From: Baylisascaris procyonis
Taxonomy: Eukaryota; Nematoda; Chromadorea; Rhabditida; Ascarididae
DNA length: 64,000 nucleotides
Reading direction: 5' to 3'
Assembly (NCBI GenBank): GCA_037389465.1
Contig: JAZARR010000197.1
Coordinates: 657,501-721,500 of the forward strand
This document shows, piece after piece, positions 1 through 11,800 of the stretch. The translations under genes and the position numbers were made by a program. The notes below the pieces were generated by a model, which did no database searches, had not been told where the DNA came from, and worked only from the letters and a program-made list of their open reading frames with translations. The first letter of the stretch is position 1; every line of letters begins with the position of its first letter.

Positions 1-110
1 ATTCCTTGGAGCAGGTAGCTTGACGTTATTTATTTAGAAGCAGATATATTTTAATACCTCTGTAGGTATAATCACCGTTGAAACGATTTTTATAAAATGA
101 CTTCCCCTTC

Positions 111-113
<3 letters not shown>

Positions 114-181
<68 letters not shown>
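114..181. repeat. (TA)n microsatellite
   Basis: About 68 bp of uninterrupted TA dinucleotide. One of six long TA tracts in the window. Confidence 0.95.
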
Positions 182-183
<2 letters not shown>

Positions 184-938
184 AAAAGAAATCATCTAAA
201 ACATTTATATTCTATTTTTGTATAAGTTATGTTGTTTAGATGTGTCGATGTATGGTGTGCTTAATTATTGTCGGGTGTGAATAAACCAAAAACTGTTTCG
301 CATTTACAAAGCTTCCGAAGTTCTTGAAGCTCGTGAATGTAGTGATGTTTTTTTAGAAGAATGTGAAGGGGTATGTATTCTACTAGTTGATTGACGGAGA
401 GCGGAAAGGGAGGCAAAAAAAATGACTGGAGTACGTCTCCATTCTAAAGCTGATGATGAGGATTCCGTTTCCTTGGAATTTGGCCGATGTTGTTAAACTT
501 TTTGTTAGTTCTTGCCCCACCTTGTCAAAAAATTTCGCTGGCATAAAAAGATCAAGAGATGTTCTCTCTTTCATCGCTTCGTTCTGGGATGTGGATTTGT
601 TTATATATCCATATTTTGCTTCGTTATCCTATTTTATAAACATTTTAGTGAGTACGTTATTCAAACAAATTCGACGGCAGTAGATTTATTAGAGTAAACG
701 GAAATGGAGCACTAAGCGAATCAACGTTGTAGATGATACATGAAGGGCTGATCATCATAGCGCACAGCCTTCTAGTATGAACTGTACGAAGCGTCGATGT
801 GTGCGTTCGTAGATGGATTCGGAATTGTTCATTGTTGTGTGGTCTTCAATGAGATGTGTTTTCAATCATTTGCCGAGGAAGTTAACGTTCATTCCGCACT
901 TTCTAATGTGGTTGTGGTTCAGATTTACCGTTGAAAAG

Positions 939-1130
939 CTAGATTGTTTTTTTATTTACAAATGGTGCCGATTGGAAGCTTTCATCATCAAAGAGGATAG
1001 TGTTCAATTGAGTGTTGAAAAAAGTTTCAATGGATTTTAGTGCAAGAAGTAACGCATCCGGATCTATGGTTGGTTTTCTGGATAATAATCTATTCACGGC
1101 AAATGTGAGGTAGACCACATATGCCGACAC
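939..1130 (-). pseudogene. Possible decayed coding segment, unrecognised
   Basis: The minus strand is open for 63 codons with ordinary-looking amino-acid composition (for example NRLLSRKPTIDPDALLLALK) and ends at a stop after a lysine-rich tail. Upstream on the same strand the frame is interrupted by a stop within 20 codons, and downstream (towards coordinate 383) the frame is broken many times. I see no clear splice borders. It may be a relic of a transposon or a fragment of an old gene. No family is recognised, and chance cannot be excluded. Confidence 0.2.
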
Positions 1131-1390
1131 TTTAATTATTTGAATGATGACTGTATAACTTTAAACGAACACAACCTCCGTCATGTGTCCGTTCGAATGC
1201 GCTTTCCCAATTGTCAAAGCCGTATGAACGTGTTTGCGGCTGTTAGTTTTCTTCCCTTTTTTTTTAACGTTAGGTTTTATGCATCATGAACAGTTGTGCT
1301 ATTGTAATGTCAATTTTAAAGCGTCTAAAAAACATCGTTCCCTCTTATTGATCGAATCAATCTTCGAACGCACATAAATGAGTGATGTTT

Positions 1391-1565
1391 ATTCAGCTGA
1401 TAAGTTGATCACTGATATAGCTGATATTCAGCTGATAAGTTGATCACTGATATAGCTGATATTCAGCTGATAAGTTGATCACTGATATAGCTGATATTCA
1501 GCTGATAAGTTGATCACTGATATAGCTGATATTCAGCTGATAAGTTGATCATTGATATAGCTGAT
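1391..1565. repeat. 35-bp tandem satellite, five copies
   Basis: Five head-to-tail copies of a 35-bp unit starting ATTCAGCTGATAAGTTGATC. The first four are identical; the fifth has one C-to-T change. The unit is rich in CTGATA/TGATCA-type half-palindromes (AGCTGATA, TTGATCA, GATATAGCTGAT). Confidence 0.97.
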
Positions 1566-3021
1566 ATGATTGATTTTTTACTGAAATTCCCTATCGTACT
1601 AAGTGTAACATATAATACAAAATGTGATATAAACATATTCCAAGCCTTAAATAAATTTTTATCAAACTTGATATGCAAATGTTGCAGTATCACTTCAACT
1701 TTTTAGCATATCCGATTTGAATGGAATCGAAAATTCTCTAAAACTTAACGCATAGTCAGCATAGTTAGGTAATAAGTAAAATGGAATTGCTTTCGTATGA
1801 GTAATCGCAATTAATGATGCCAAGAAAAGATGGAGAGCATAAAAAAAGGTTCTAATGGTTGATGGAGAAATATAGTGTTCACGATTTTTGTTGTTCGTAC
1901 TTAAAATGCGTTAAATTCAGTTTAATTAATATCGACGAAATGGCAACTTACTTGTAAGATGCTGCTTTGAAAATGTTTTTCCATTGCATTTCCGGTCTAA
2001 ATTATCATCAGCCTTTGGAAATCAGTGATGGTAATCAATCGAAATTTCTTTCGGTTAGTAACCAACTTAAGACACCGACTCGCATAAGAAAGTATCTTGA
2101 AATCGAAAACGAAAAGCATTCGGTTTAAACCGAAACTTCAACCAAAAAAAACCAATTAACAGGAAATTTTTGGTTGCTATAAACCGGCCGAGATTTCGAT
2201 TTCCAGCAGAGATTTTGTTAAAAGTTATTCGCCGTAAGGTCAATGTGGAAACCAGTTGGATACTGGTGCAGTTGTACTTCTTGTAACTTTATTCTAATAG
2301 CAACGGCAAATGAAAAACCAATTGAAAACAGCTAGCATGGATGCAATTGTAACAAAATCAACAACATCACCAACGTAGACGGATGGATTGTTGCCGGACA
2401 TCCAGGCGAACAGAGAATCGGAGCTTTTTAGAACGGCAGACTAAAAACACTATGGAAATTAAGGCGACGAGAAAGTACAGAGTATATAGCAGCCATAGGT
2501 TGTTTCTTAACATAACAGAGCGAGAAAATGGTGAATATAATGTGGATCGCAGAAAATGAATTTTGAACAGGAAACAGCCGAATAGCATATAATGCAGCAA
2601 CTAAGATCGACTATACGCCCATCTTCATAACGAAAAAGGTCATTTCAATTTTACATCAATTTGGCTACAATAAGCGACAAACAAAAAGCGAACGTAAACA
2701 AGCCAATCTTAATGTGAATGCTTTTTTGCTCTTCTCATAACGTTTCCGTCGTTAAAATTCATATGTTCCATCTGAGTTGTTTGGAAACAATTCATTGTCC
2801 CTATTCGACAAGGGTTGTTTGGAGAACGGCCTCGTATAGGTTCATCAGCGCCAACCCCTTTCCTCATTCCTCTATGTGGCAACAGGTCCTCTTTCCCTCA
2901 CCGTAACCAGCAGGACCTCCACACACTTTGTAAGCTTCGAAATAATCGCATATTTGGCCGTTATTTGTGCGCAAACTTTAATGAAGGTATGAGGGTTGTA
3001 TCTTTTAGTTTCACTTTTCAT

Positions 3022-3234
3022 TCAGTTTTGACTTGTATTGCAGTCTTTCTTGTAGCTCGGCAAGCTGTCTTGTCGTAGCGCATCGATGTCATTCACATCG
3101 CGACTACTCCAGACAATTTGTCCATCTGGGATATTTGCGAAATCCTCGACATGTTCATCATCTTCAAGAGTGATTTCATAGTAGAAAACAAAACCTGCTG
3201 CAATTTCGAACACATCTAAGACACAGTTGTCCAT
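3022..3234 (-). pseudogene. Possible frameshifted relic, unrecognised acidic protein
   Basis: A 70-codon minus-strand open frame has convincing protein composition (for example ITLEDDEHVEDFANIPDG then QIVWSSRDVNDIDALRQDS). Just upstream another frame reads on for about 20 codons (DGIIAVIMEKLKAKAEW) and stops where this frame begins, as expected of a single-base frameshift in an old coding sequence. I see no matching splice pair that would join them. The family is not recognised; a transposon relic or pseudogene is the simplest reading. Confidence 0.25.
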
Positions 3235-4984
3235 TCGGCTTTAGCCTTAAGCTTCTCCATTATAACGGCTATAATGCCATCAGGAAAACTTACAGTAATT
3301 AATACAAATGTTAAAAAAACATTTTTGAATGTGAATTGAGATGCGAAATATGTGTATCGATAGAGAAAGCGTATAAACGTTTAATTATTGGCACAAACAA
3401 TTCGATACGCGTTATCATGATTGGATAAAATATTCATAGCTGATATATTCGCAAATCTTCAACCGCTTTGAAGTGCTCTCTTATGCATATATCGCTTTTC
3501 ATCCGTTGTTCCCCTTCTTTTGAGTTCTCGGTCAACCTAAATCCTCCCTAAATAGTTTGAGTGAATTACTTCAGCAGGTTAAGTGAATTTCCGCCAATGC
3601 AACAATTACTTTCAGATCGAAATTTCATATTTCTAATTCTTTAGACTTTCGATGCTGTAGTGAGATATTCTGTGCTGATAGGAAGACAATCCCTTAGCTG
3701 ATTAGAAGCATTCATTTGCAATCGAAATCGGATCAAATTAGAATACGACTGAGGGCATTTGATAAAACCAAATTTCGGTTTGAACCCCCATAACTTTCAT
3801 AAACTTAGTTAGATGCTAGTCAGAATTGTTCTCTGTGAAGATTAGAATTTTCGCTGCAAAACCGATAAAGTTAAAAACTGAATTTGAACCGATAAAAAGA
3901 TCGAATTTGCGGTTTCTGACCGAAATCTCATCGATTTTTTTACAGTCACTTTTGGGAATTACGTTAATCGAGCGCATATAATATAATATATTGCTATCCT
4001 TTTTAATAAGCATTTGAAACAATCTCTAAGTAACCACTAGTATATATTACCTACCTATAGGGGTAACTTGAAATTCTCAGCAAGTAAGAAAACCTCACAA
4101 AAAAGAGCGAGAGAGTAAGACTTCATTCTTCTTATATATCTCTAGTGACGTATCGTATCGGTGACGATAGTAAAGACCCTAAGGCTAAAAAGCAAAGAGA
4201 GGTAAATGCAAATCATCACTTCAATGCGTCAGTTGTCCTCTCGCTCATTGCAGTATTTATTTAGTTCATTTGTTACGATGAGTGTGGTCGTACGCATTGA
4301 TATTCATTTATTTAATCCTTGTCGTGCTAATCTACTCGTTTAGTATGTGATGGAATTTAACCGTAGGGTATGGAATTCCAATTATAAGTCCTGAACCTTG
4401 TAGTAGGCATTTTATAGCAATATATTGTAAAATTTTGAATAGGGATTCTTCATAGTTGTAAATTTTCTAAGCTTTCTATGTCAGTTACAGCTTATAAGTA
4501 GTTAGGGGGATGGGAAGTTGACTGACGATGCAATATTTCCAGCCGATTGCAAGTTATTGACGAATGAATCGGTTGCCTTTATTCTTTGATCGTTCAAGTG
4601 CCGAACTCTAGCAATCGAATGTTTTTCATCGCACATTAGTAAGAAAGTTTGAGAGCTCTCAACTCCAACTGTACTTGTTGTGTTACGAACTTGTTATTCC
4701 ATCAACGAATTGCTTCACATGTTGAGGCAGAAGTCGTTGAACCTCGCAGTGATCGTTCTTTAAATGTACAAATAAATAAGTTCAGATCTTCTGATTTATG
4801 TTCTAGAATTTAGAATGACCTCTTTGATGAATCGTTGTGCAATGCTCGTCAACTGAGGTGAGAGAAGCGAACAGTAAATGCTGTCACTGGAATCACCAAG
4901 GGCTTCGCAGGTAGGTGTTACATAATTTCGATTCACTTAACTCATTTTTATTCACAAATTATCTAAATTCGAATTGAATCTGCG

Positions 4985-4987
4985 CAA

Positions 4988-5023
<36 letters not shown>
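4985..5023. repeat. (AATA)n microsatellite
   Basis: About ten uninterrupted AATA tetranucleotide repeats. Confidence 0.95.
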
Positions 5024-7035
5024 CACTTTCAATCTTTAACCTTAAAAGATTTCAATAAAAACAGGACGAGGAAGATGCGATATGCTAAGTGGATGTGCTT
5101 GGTTGTAAGCAACAACAAATGGTTAAGAGTTCGATGTACTTTTGACAGCACACTTTTCTGCTGCCTATTTCTGCACACCCTAAACTACTGCATTCTTCCC
5201 AAGAAGCTCTATGCAATGTGAATTTAGCAGAAATGGGTGGAGCAATTTCTTGATGCGTCTGCGTTTGTGGTGAATTACGACAATTTCTTGCTAATGTAGT
5301 TTTATGTCACGGACTTCAGAAGGATTCACGGACTTCAGAAGGATATTTGCAGTTTGAACCAAAGGGTAGCCGCCAATCCTCCTCTCTCATCGAAAAGGGA
5401 CAGGAAGGGATAAAAGTGAGAGTAATTCTTTGTTAATTTGAGAGCAATTAAATATTGGATGAAATACAAACCTCAGTGCTCATAATTTCGGTTTTTTATT
5501 ATTTTTCTTATTCCATTGTATCTCACTTTGCTTGGTCTAGCTTGTTTTTCTGAGTTCGTGAACTTTATTTTCTCCTTTCCTCTTAAGAAAAAATTAGCGG
5601 ATTCCTTCCGCTTAGTCCTTTTTGAGGATTTCTCACCTTTCAAACTTCAATGATTTTTATAACTGCAACAAACAACTTTACGTGACGTTTTTACGTTTGC
5701 ATTTGCGATCAGCAATTATAGCATCTGTGGAATTCGTATCTGCGAGGTTACAGTAATTATTGAGTAATCGAAATCTCAATTCTATAGTCAATTGATTTTT
5801 AACGATTACGGTGGGATAAGTGTCGAGACTATCTCTCTTTTTTCCTTGCAAAGAACAACTGTAGACAACTAGGAAAATGTTGTATAATAAATTATCGCTT
5901 TTTTTTAAAATCATTTATATCGTTTTTTTTGCATCGAATCGCCATTAATTATCAAAAAAAGTGCATTGCAACAACTGTTAAATTGTAACTCTTCGAATGC
6001 TTTCTATTCACTTCGTTCAGTCATTGTTAACGCTTAGTGATTATATATCTACCTACTATTCAAGGAATTGCATCTCCTTCCAAGTGATCGAGATATTTGA
6101 ATAAACCGGAAGCTATAAAAATTTAAAACTTTTCATTCGATTCAATTGAGAATCCCGCAGAATCTAACGATTGTTAAAAGTTCGAGCTCATAAGCTCAAG
6201 CTCATCAGCTCAAGCTTAATTTTTCTAGCTTCATTGATGCACCTCATATTCAAGTCAGTAGGCTAATAAACTCCATTTGAATATGTAATTAAACTTGCTT
6301 AGGAGTTTATAATTATCATTAAGTCTCCAGCTGGAAATAATCGTATAAAGATATTGATATCGCTGTTATAAGCAAATGCATCAAATAATTCTTATCGCTT
6401 TCCTAAGCAGCTGCTATAAATCATTGTTGAATGTGCCAAATTATTGACTCTTCAATGTGGTTATTTCGAAACTATTTAATGAGGAGACATTAGCACATTT
6501 TTCGCTTCTATATTCGTCCGTTATTTTTTTTTCTCATAGTTTATTGATTTTTCAGTTGAAATTTTTTAAAGATAAAAAAGCTCACTAACGTCAATTGTGA
6601 ATGCTAATATAAAATATTCGATATTTTTATTCCCAAGTTCGAAAGAGAGAAGTTAGATATTGAAATGGGAACCCGCCGTGGGTTGGCAAATGATCTAGGG
6701 CCCAATTGCATTCCACTTGTTAAAAACAAAGTCATTACTTGAGAGTAACAGATGAAACGAAATTATACATAGTCAATAGGCAATGAAAATATATTTTGGG
6801 AATATATTTCACATATTCCTTGCCATATATTCCAAATATTTCATAAAAAAACATATTTCATGTAACTATATTTCTTCGTTTTGATAGCAGTCGATTTTGA
6901 GACGATACGACATTTGAATAATCCTTCGTTATCGGTCAAAATCTTTATACATCTAAGATTTATCTAAGTTTTTTTTTTTGTTTTAATATTCGAAACGATG
7001 AGCGCATTTTGTTTTGTTTTTTATTTTCGCTAATA

Positions 7036-7099
7036 AACGAATTCTATTAGCTATTAGCGAACTATTCAAATAGTTCGCTAATAGCTAATAGAATTCGTT
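7036..7099. repeat. Perfect 31-bp inverted repeat with 2-nt loop
   Basis: Bases 7036-7066 are the exact reverse complement of 7069-7099, separated only by CA. The stem includes GAATTC at both ends and repeated TAGCTATTAGC/GCTAATAGCTA. It lies about 500 bp before the astacin start codon. It could be a foldback insertion, or a cruciform or hairpin-forming regulatory element. Confidence 0.95.
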
Positions 7100-7598
7100 A
7101 GCTACCACCGATTATCACCGATATGAACAACAACATCATCGAATATTTTTCATTCAAAAAATTTATAGTAAAATAAGGATATGAATACGTTTTTCAATTC
7201 AAAAGTTCAAGAGCATTTGAAAAATTCTGAAGAGCGACATGAAAAATATAAATGAAAACGCCAGAAAAGTCGGCACTCCTTATGACAACTTTGTGCTACA
7301 GCATGAGTAGCCGAATGTATGTCTGTGGCGCAAATGTCCGCTAAAATGTCTGCTATGATTCATTTGCACTGTTCTACGGTTTGTTAGATGTTTGAGATGG
7401 GTAGCATATAATACTAAAAATTGTGTCATAAAATGTTCTCAGTAACCTTGAGTGCAATAACAGTGGTAACCAAAGAAATCGATTAGTAAACCTGTAGAAA
7501 TCCATTTGTCGCATTATGTGTAAAACATCTATAGAAACTCGTTTAGACGTCTTTTCCTGTCATCGCATTGCGCTCTGTCACAACCTTTGCTTTTATTG

Positions 7599-8790
7599 AT
7601 GTTCTTGCAAGTGATTGTTGCATTTTCTTGGGAGCTGATCAGCTGCCAGCCGCAAAATCCTTTTGCACCACCACCACCTCCTCCATTTGGACCACCTCCT
7701 CCTCCATTTCGACCACCTCCTCCACCGTTTCAACCACCTCCTCCTCCACTTCCACCACCTCCTCCTTTCAGCCCTGCAGTTCCGCCTCCACCTTGGATTG
7801 GTACTATCGACCCCAATCTCCTGGGGCATCTCTCAAGGCTTCAAACAAACGTCTCGCCCGACCATGCTTTCCATGACTTCTGTGAACGTTTCCCTACGCA
7901 CGATGGATGTAGGTAAGTGTTGCTGCAGTGCTTCATTGCTGTGCTAAGAGTCCTGTGAAGCGCTGTGAACGGGATTGTAATAAAGTTAAGTAGAGCACCC
8001 TCATGATCTCGCATAGCTTAATGTCATCAACGCATTGCTTATTTATCGTTTTGAGGAATATCGATTATCAATGATTGATGTCGATTATCGATTATTGATC
8101 AACTTAGTTATTAATCGATATTTACCGATCGATGAATTTATAGCAACTTATAGCGCAATAATAACTCACTTATTTGGCTTTCATCGTATTTCGCACGTTA
8201 ATTCCCATGGCGACTTGGCTAGCTTATTGCGATGACGTCACTTATGTTGTATTATACAATGACACCTCCAACGTAATGAAGTGAGGACGCTCGCATATTT
8301 CTCGAATTTAGGCAACAGCAGCGATGGCAACCAGAGGCACGACAACCTCGTCCGACCAAAGTTCAACCTGTTGTGAGTTTTTTGTGAGACGCATTCCTAG
8401 AGCTTATATTTAGCAGCTATATCCAAAATCAATGCAACATTATACGTATATATTCACTGATTCACTTGACAATCCGTCCATTCGCCAAGGGTGGGCATTG
8501 ATCTGTCAGGTTTCATTTGCATTTCTAGCCGACTTCTTAGCAATTAAGATTTGCGGCAATGACGTTCGGGTTGCTAGCCTTTGTGCCCCAGTAGCCGCGG
8601 TTTGTCTTTCCATATTTAGCCGGGATGGCCACTGAAGACCAAATACACAATCGTCATCCCGTGACATGCTGGGAGCCTTCCTGGCATAGTAGGACCTGAC
8701 ACAGCATGAGGCTCCGCTCGTATAGCCCTGCAGAACCCGTTGCCTGTCCCACACGGCAAAGAAGTGGTGGAATATGGCTTACATGTCAAA

Positions 8791-8840
<50 letters not shown>

Positions 8841-11800
8841 GTATATGTATATATCAAAACTGATGTCTGTGAATAATAGATCTGAAAGAGAAGAAAATGC
8901 TTTTCTCTATATTACTCATTAAAAGAGAATCTATTCGGTTTCTATAAAACAATCAACATTTATTATACTATCGTTTTTGGAAGAATTCACACTGATACCT
9001 CTTTATAGATCGCAACAACGACAATTCCACCTATTCCGATGATTCAAATACCAGACTCACTTCAAGGGGTTCCATCAGAATTGAAAGCACAACTGAAGCA
9101 TTTCGCATTTCAGATGCTCGATGAGAAAGATAAACGAAATATATTGGTAAAATTTTATTTTATTTTTTTCATTACATCAAATTAAAGCCTTATTTTTATT
9201 AAATTGTATGTGTACCTGATAGTGACAATTTCCAAGTAGGTTTAAAAATGTCAAATATTCGCGGTTGTCACTAAGCTATAGATTATTTGGGAAACAGTTC
9301 CTATTATCGAGTTCATCCACTATACTGATTAATGTGGCGCACATCTGAAGCAGTATCTGAACGCTACCGACAGTCTCCATAAAATAACTTCAACCGGAAA
9401 TCATATATATTTCTTCCATGGACCTTCCTTCAAGTATAAATGAAATCAATTTTCACGTCTCAGCCGTTTCCCACGCCTCAATTAAAAAATCCTAAAATTC
9501 ATCTCATTTCTTTGAAAAATTACCAACAAACATTTCATAAGGAATAAAATGTTCTGCAAATACGAAAATCTCTCTAATAGAAGCAATATTTTCAACGTCC
9601 CATTCAAGCACTGGAAATTGTTGTATCACATATATATTTATTCATCGCTCATCTATTTCCAAGCTCATATAACAATTAATAATCAGAAGTGCAAAATTTC
9701 TATGTTCTATGAATTATTTATGCCAATATCTACGAAAAAATTTATGAAAATGAAAAATATTTATAGAAAGCATGTTCGAATAAGATAAAATGCTTCGAGC
9801 AAAGTGAAAATACGACAAAGAAACGAGCTGCCGTTAAACGTCATGAAATTGCACTAAAAAAGTAACATTTTATTGTATTTTTTTACTGAATTTTTTCGAT
9901 TTCTTCCTAAGATATTGAAATCGGCTTCAAAAATTGTCGATATTCTGCTTACTACTGTGTAGTTTCCTATATTTTACTTTCGGATACTCTTGGCAGCTGT
10001 AATATCATCGACTCGTTTCTCGCCATCGGTACAGCTGTCAACAGTTCTTCTATTTATCTCGATCCTGCGCCTACCGTATTGGATCCTTCCACCTCAACGG
10101 CGGATTTTCTTCCTGTATTTTTCCCGACAACATTCAATAGTTAGCTCTTTTCGTCGATGGTCGTTTATCCTTGCAGCGTGATCAGTGCTACTGTGGTTTC
10201 TTGAATACATGGTTTCACCGATGTACTTCACATCAGATACTGGAGATGCGGATACGCGTATATATAAACTCGCTTCCTGCGGGCATTCAGTAAGTCCTAT
10301 ACCTCCAACACCTATGTACAAGCAGAACCTGAATGCCGCCCCTCCAATTCCCCGGCAATCTCGTCACGTGTCTAGTCTCATCGGTTGCAAGGATGTCAAC
10401 TCTGCATGTTGTGGATTTCAAGTGGCAAAATATGCATTGCTTGATCGCTGGTGAGCATTCGAACGTTTAACGTGCCGATCTTAATACTTCAGGATTCTTA
10501 CTATTCTCTGCAGCTTCGTCAATTTCCTCACCGTTGTCACCGCGAGGACGACAGCAGACTGCAAAAAACAGAGGGTCTTTTCTATTTTCTTCCTGTCCCT
10601 GGCTGTTATGACCAATACTCTGTCATATGATGTCTCCCTCTCGGTGATTCTGACACTCGTTGCTCTTCCTTACTTTCCGTTCTTTCGCTGAAGAATGCTA
10701 GATGTATTACATTTTCTTTTCCGCATATGTGCTCATCCGTTCGCGATATTCCCTGCGCCCCTTTTTCGTAAGCATAATCCGTAGGAGAAGGCATGCCAGG
10801 AGTTGATCATACAGGAGTGTCTAAGGGTACCGTATCCCGAGCGCAAAGATGACCGAGCCATTCTTGGAGGCGCCATGTCGCCTCATTATCTTATATATCA
10901 CTCCATTATCTTACATATCACTAATAAACTCCTATAGTTTGGCTTAGAACGTTTTTGACGATTGCAATATTTGTGCAATATCCTTCATAATGAACGGATC
11001 TAAGCTAACCTAGCGTTATAACAGGAGGTCGCAAATTTTACATTCGGAAATGATACAGTTTCCGCCGTCATCCAACTTCCGCTTATCCTACATATGCAAA
11101 TCTACATTTTAGCTGACGATACCGTATAGAATCGTTAATATTCTTTACACTCATTCAATTATGGTAATATTGTAAACTAGTAATGAAATTGTTTGAGAAT
11201 GCTACAACCGAATGCATTAGATGTGGAACGTTCAGTTGAATTACGACATATACGCACACAACAAGTCAAACAAGCAATGCTTCGACGAGCCGGAATTGGT
11301 GATCAGGTGATCAATATCGTTGATCTGATAATCGATATATAATTAATTTTCTTTGAATTTCATTTATTTGATCTATGAATAAATCAAATGATCTACATAG
11401 TTAGAGAAATGTTCATTGAGGAAATATATCTTTGAAGACAAAAGTAATCGATTGAATAAGCCAAAAAAATGAAAATTTCAACACGTTATATTTTTATCTG
11501 AAAAATTGTTTTCATTTTTATGAATGTAAAAAATAGTTTAGCACTTCGAAGAGGGAGATGATCATAGTTTAGCATAAATCATTAGATTCATTCTTTGAGA
11601 ATTCTTCAGTCAACCGTTTTGTCCACTTGCCATTTATGCGGAAATTTTTATGAACACAATCGATAACAAAATTTACGAGGAAAAGGCATATTGAACAAAT
11701 AAATTTTTTCCTTTATATTAACGAGGTTTTTTTTCATTTATCAATGAAAAAATGAGCGATTTTGGCATCAATATGCATATTTTTATCGCGATTCTTGCTA

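Larger units (their letters stand above)
1..7598. other. Gene-poor stretch left of the astacin gene
   Basis: I found no gene model here with phase-consistent exons. The stretch is AT-rich and holds a TA microsatellite, a 35-bp tandem satellite, an AATA microsatellite, a short 19-bp direct duplication near 5313-5350, a perfect long hairpin near 7036, and two minus-strand open frames (939-1130 and 3022-3234) that look more protein-like than chance. It could be promoter and intergenic DNA or large introns of a gene extending left of the window. Confidence 0.6.

Noticed and set aside
7593..7829. Trp/Arg-rich minus-strand frame
   Set aside because: Shadow of the proline-codon repeats in astacin exon 1.
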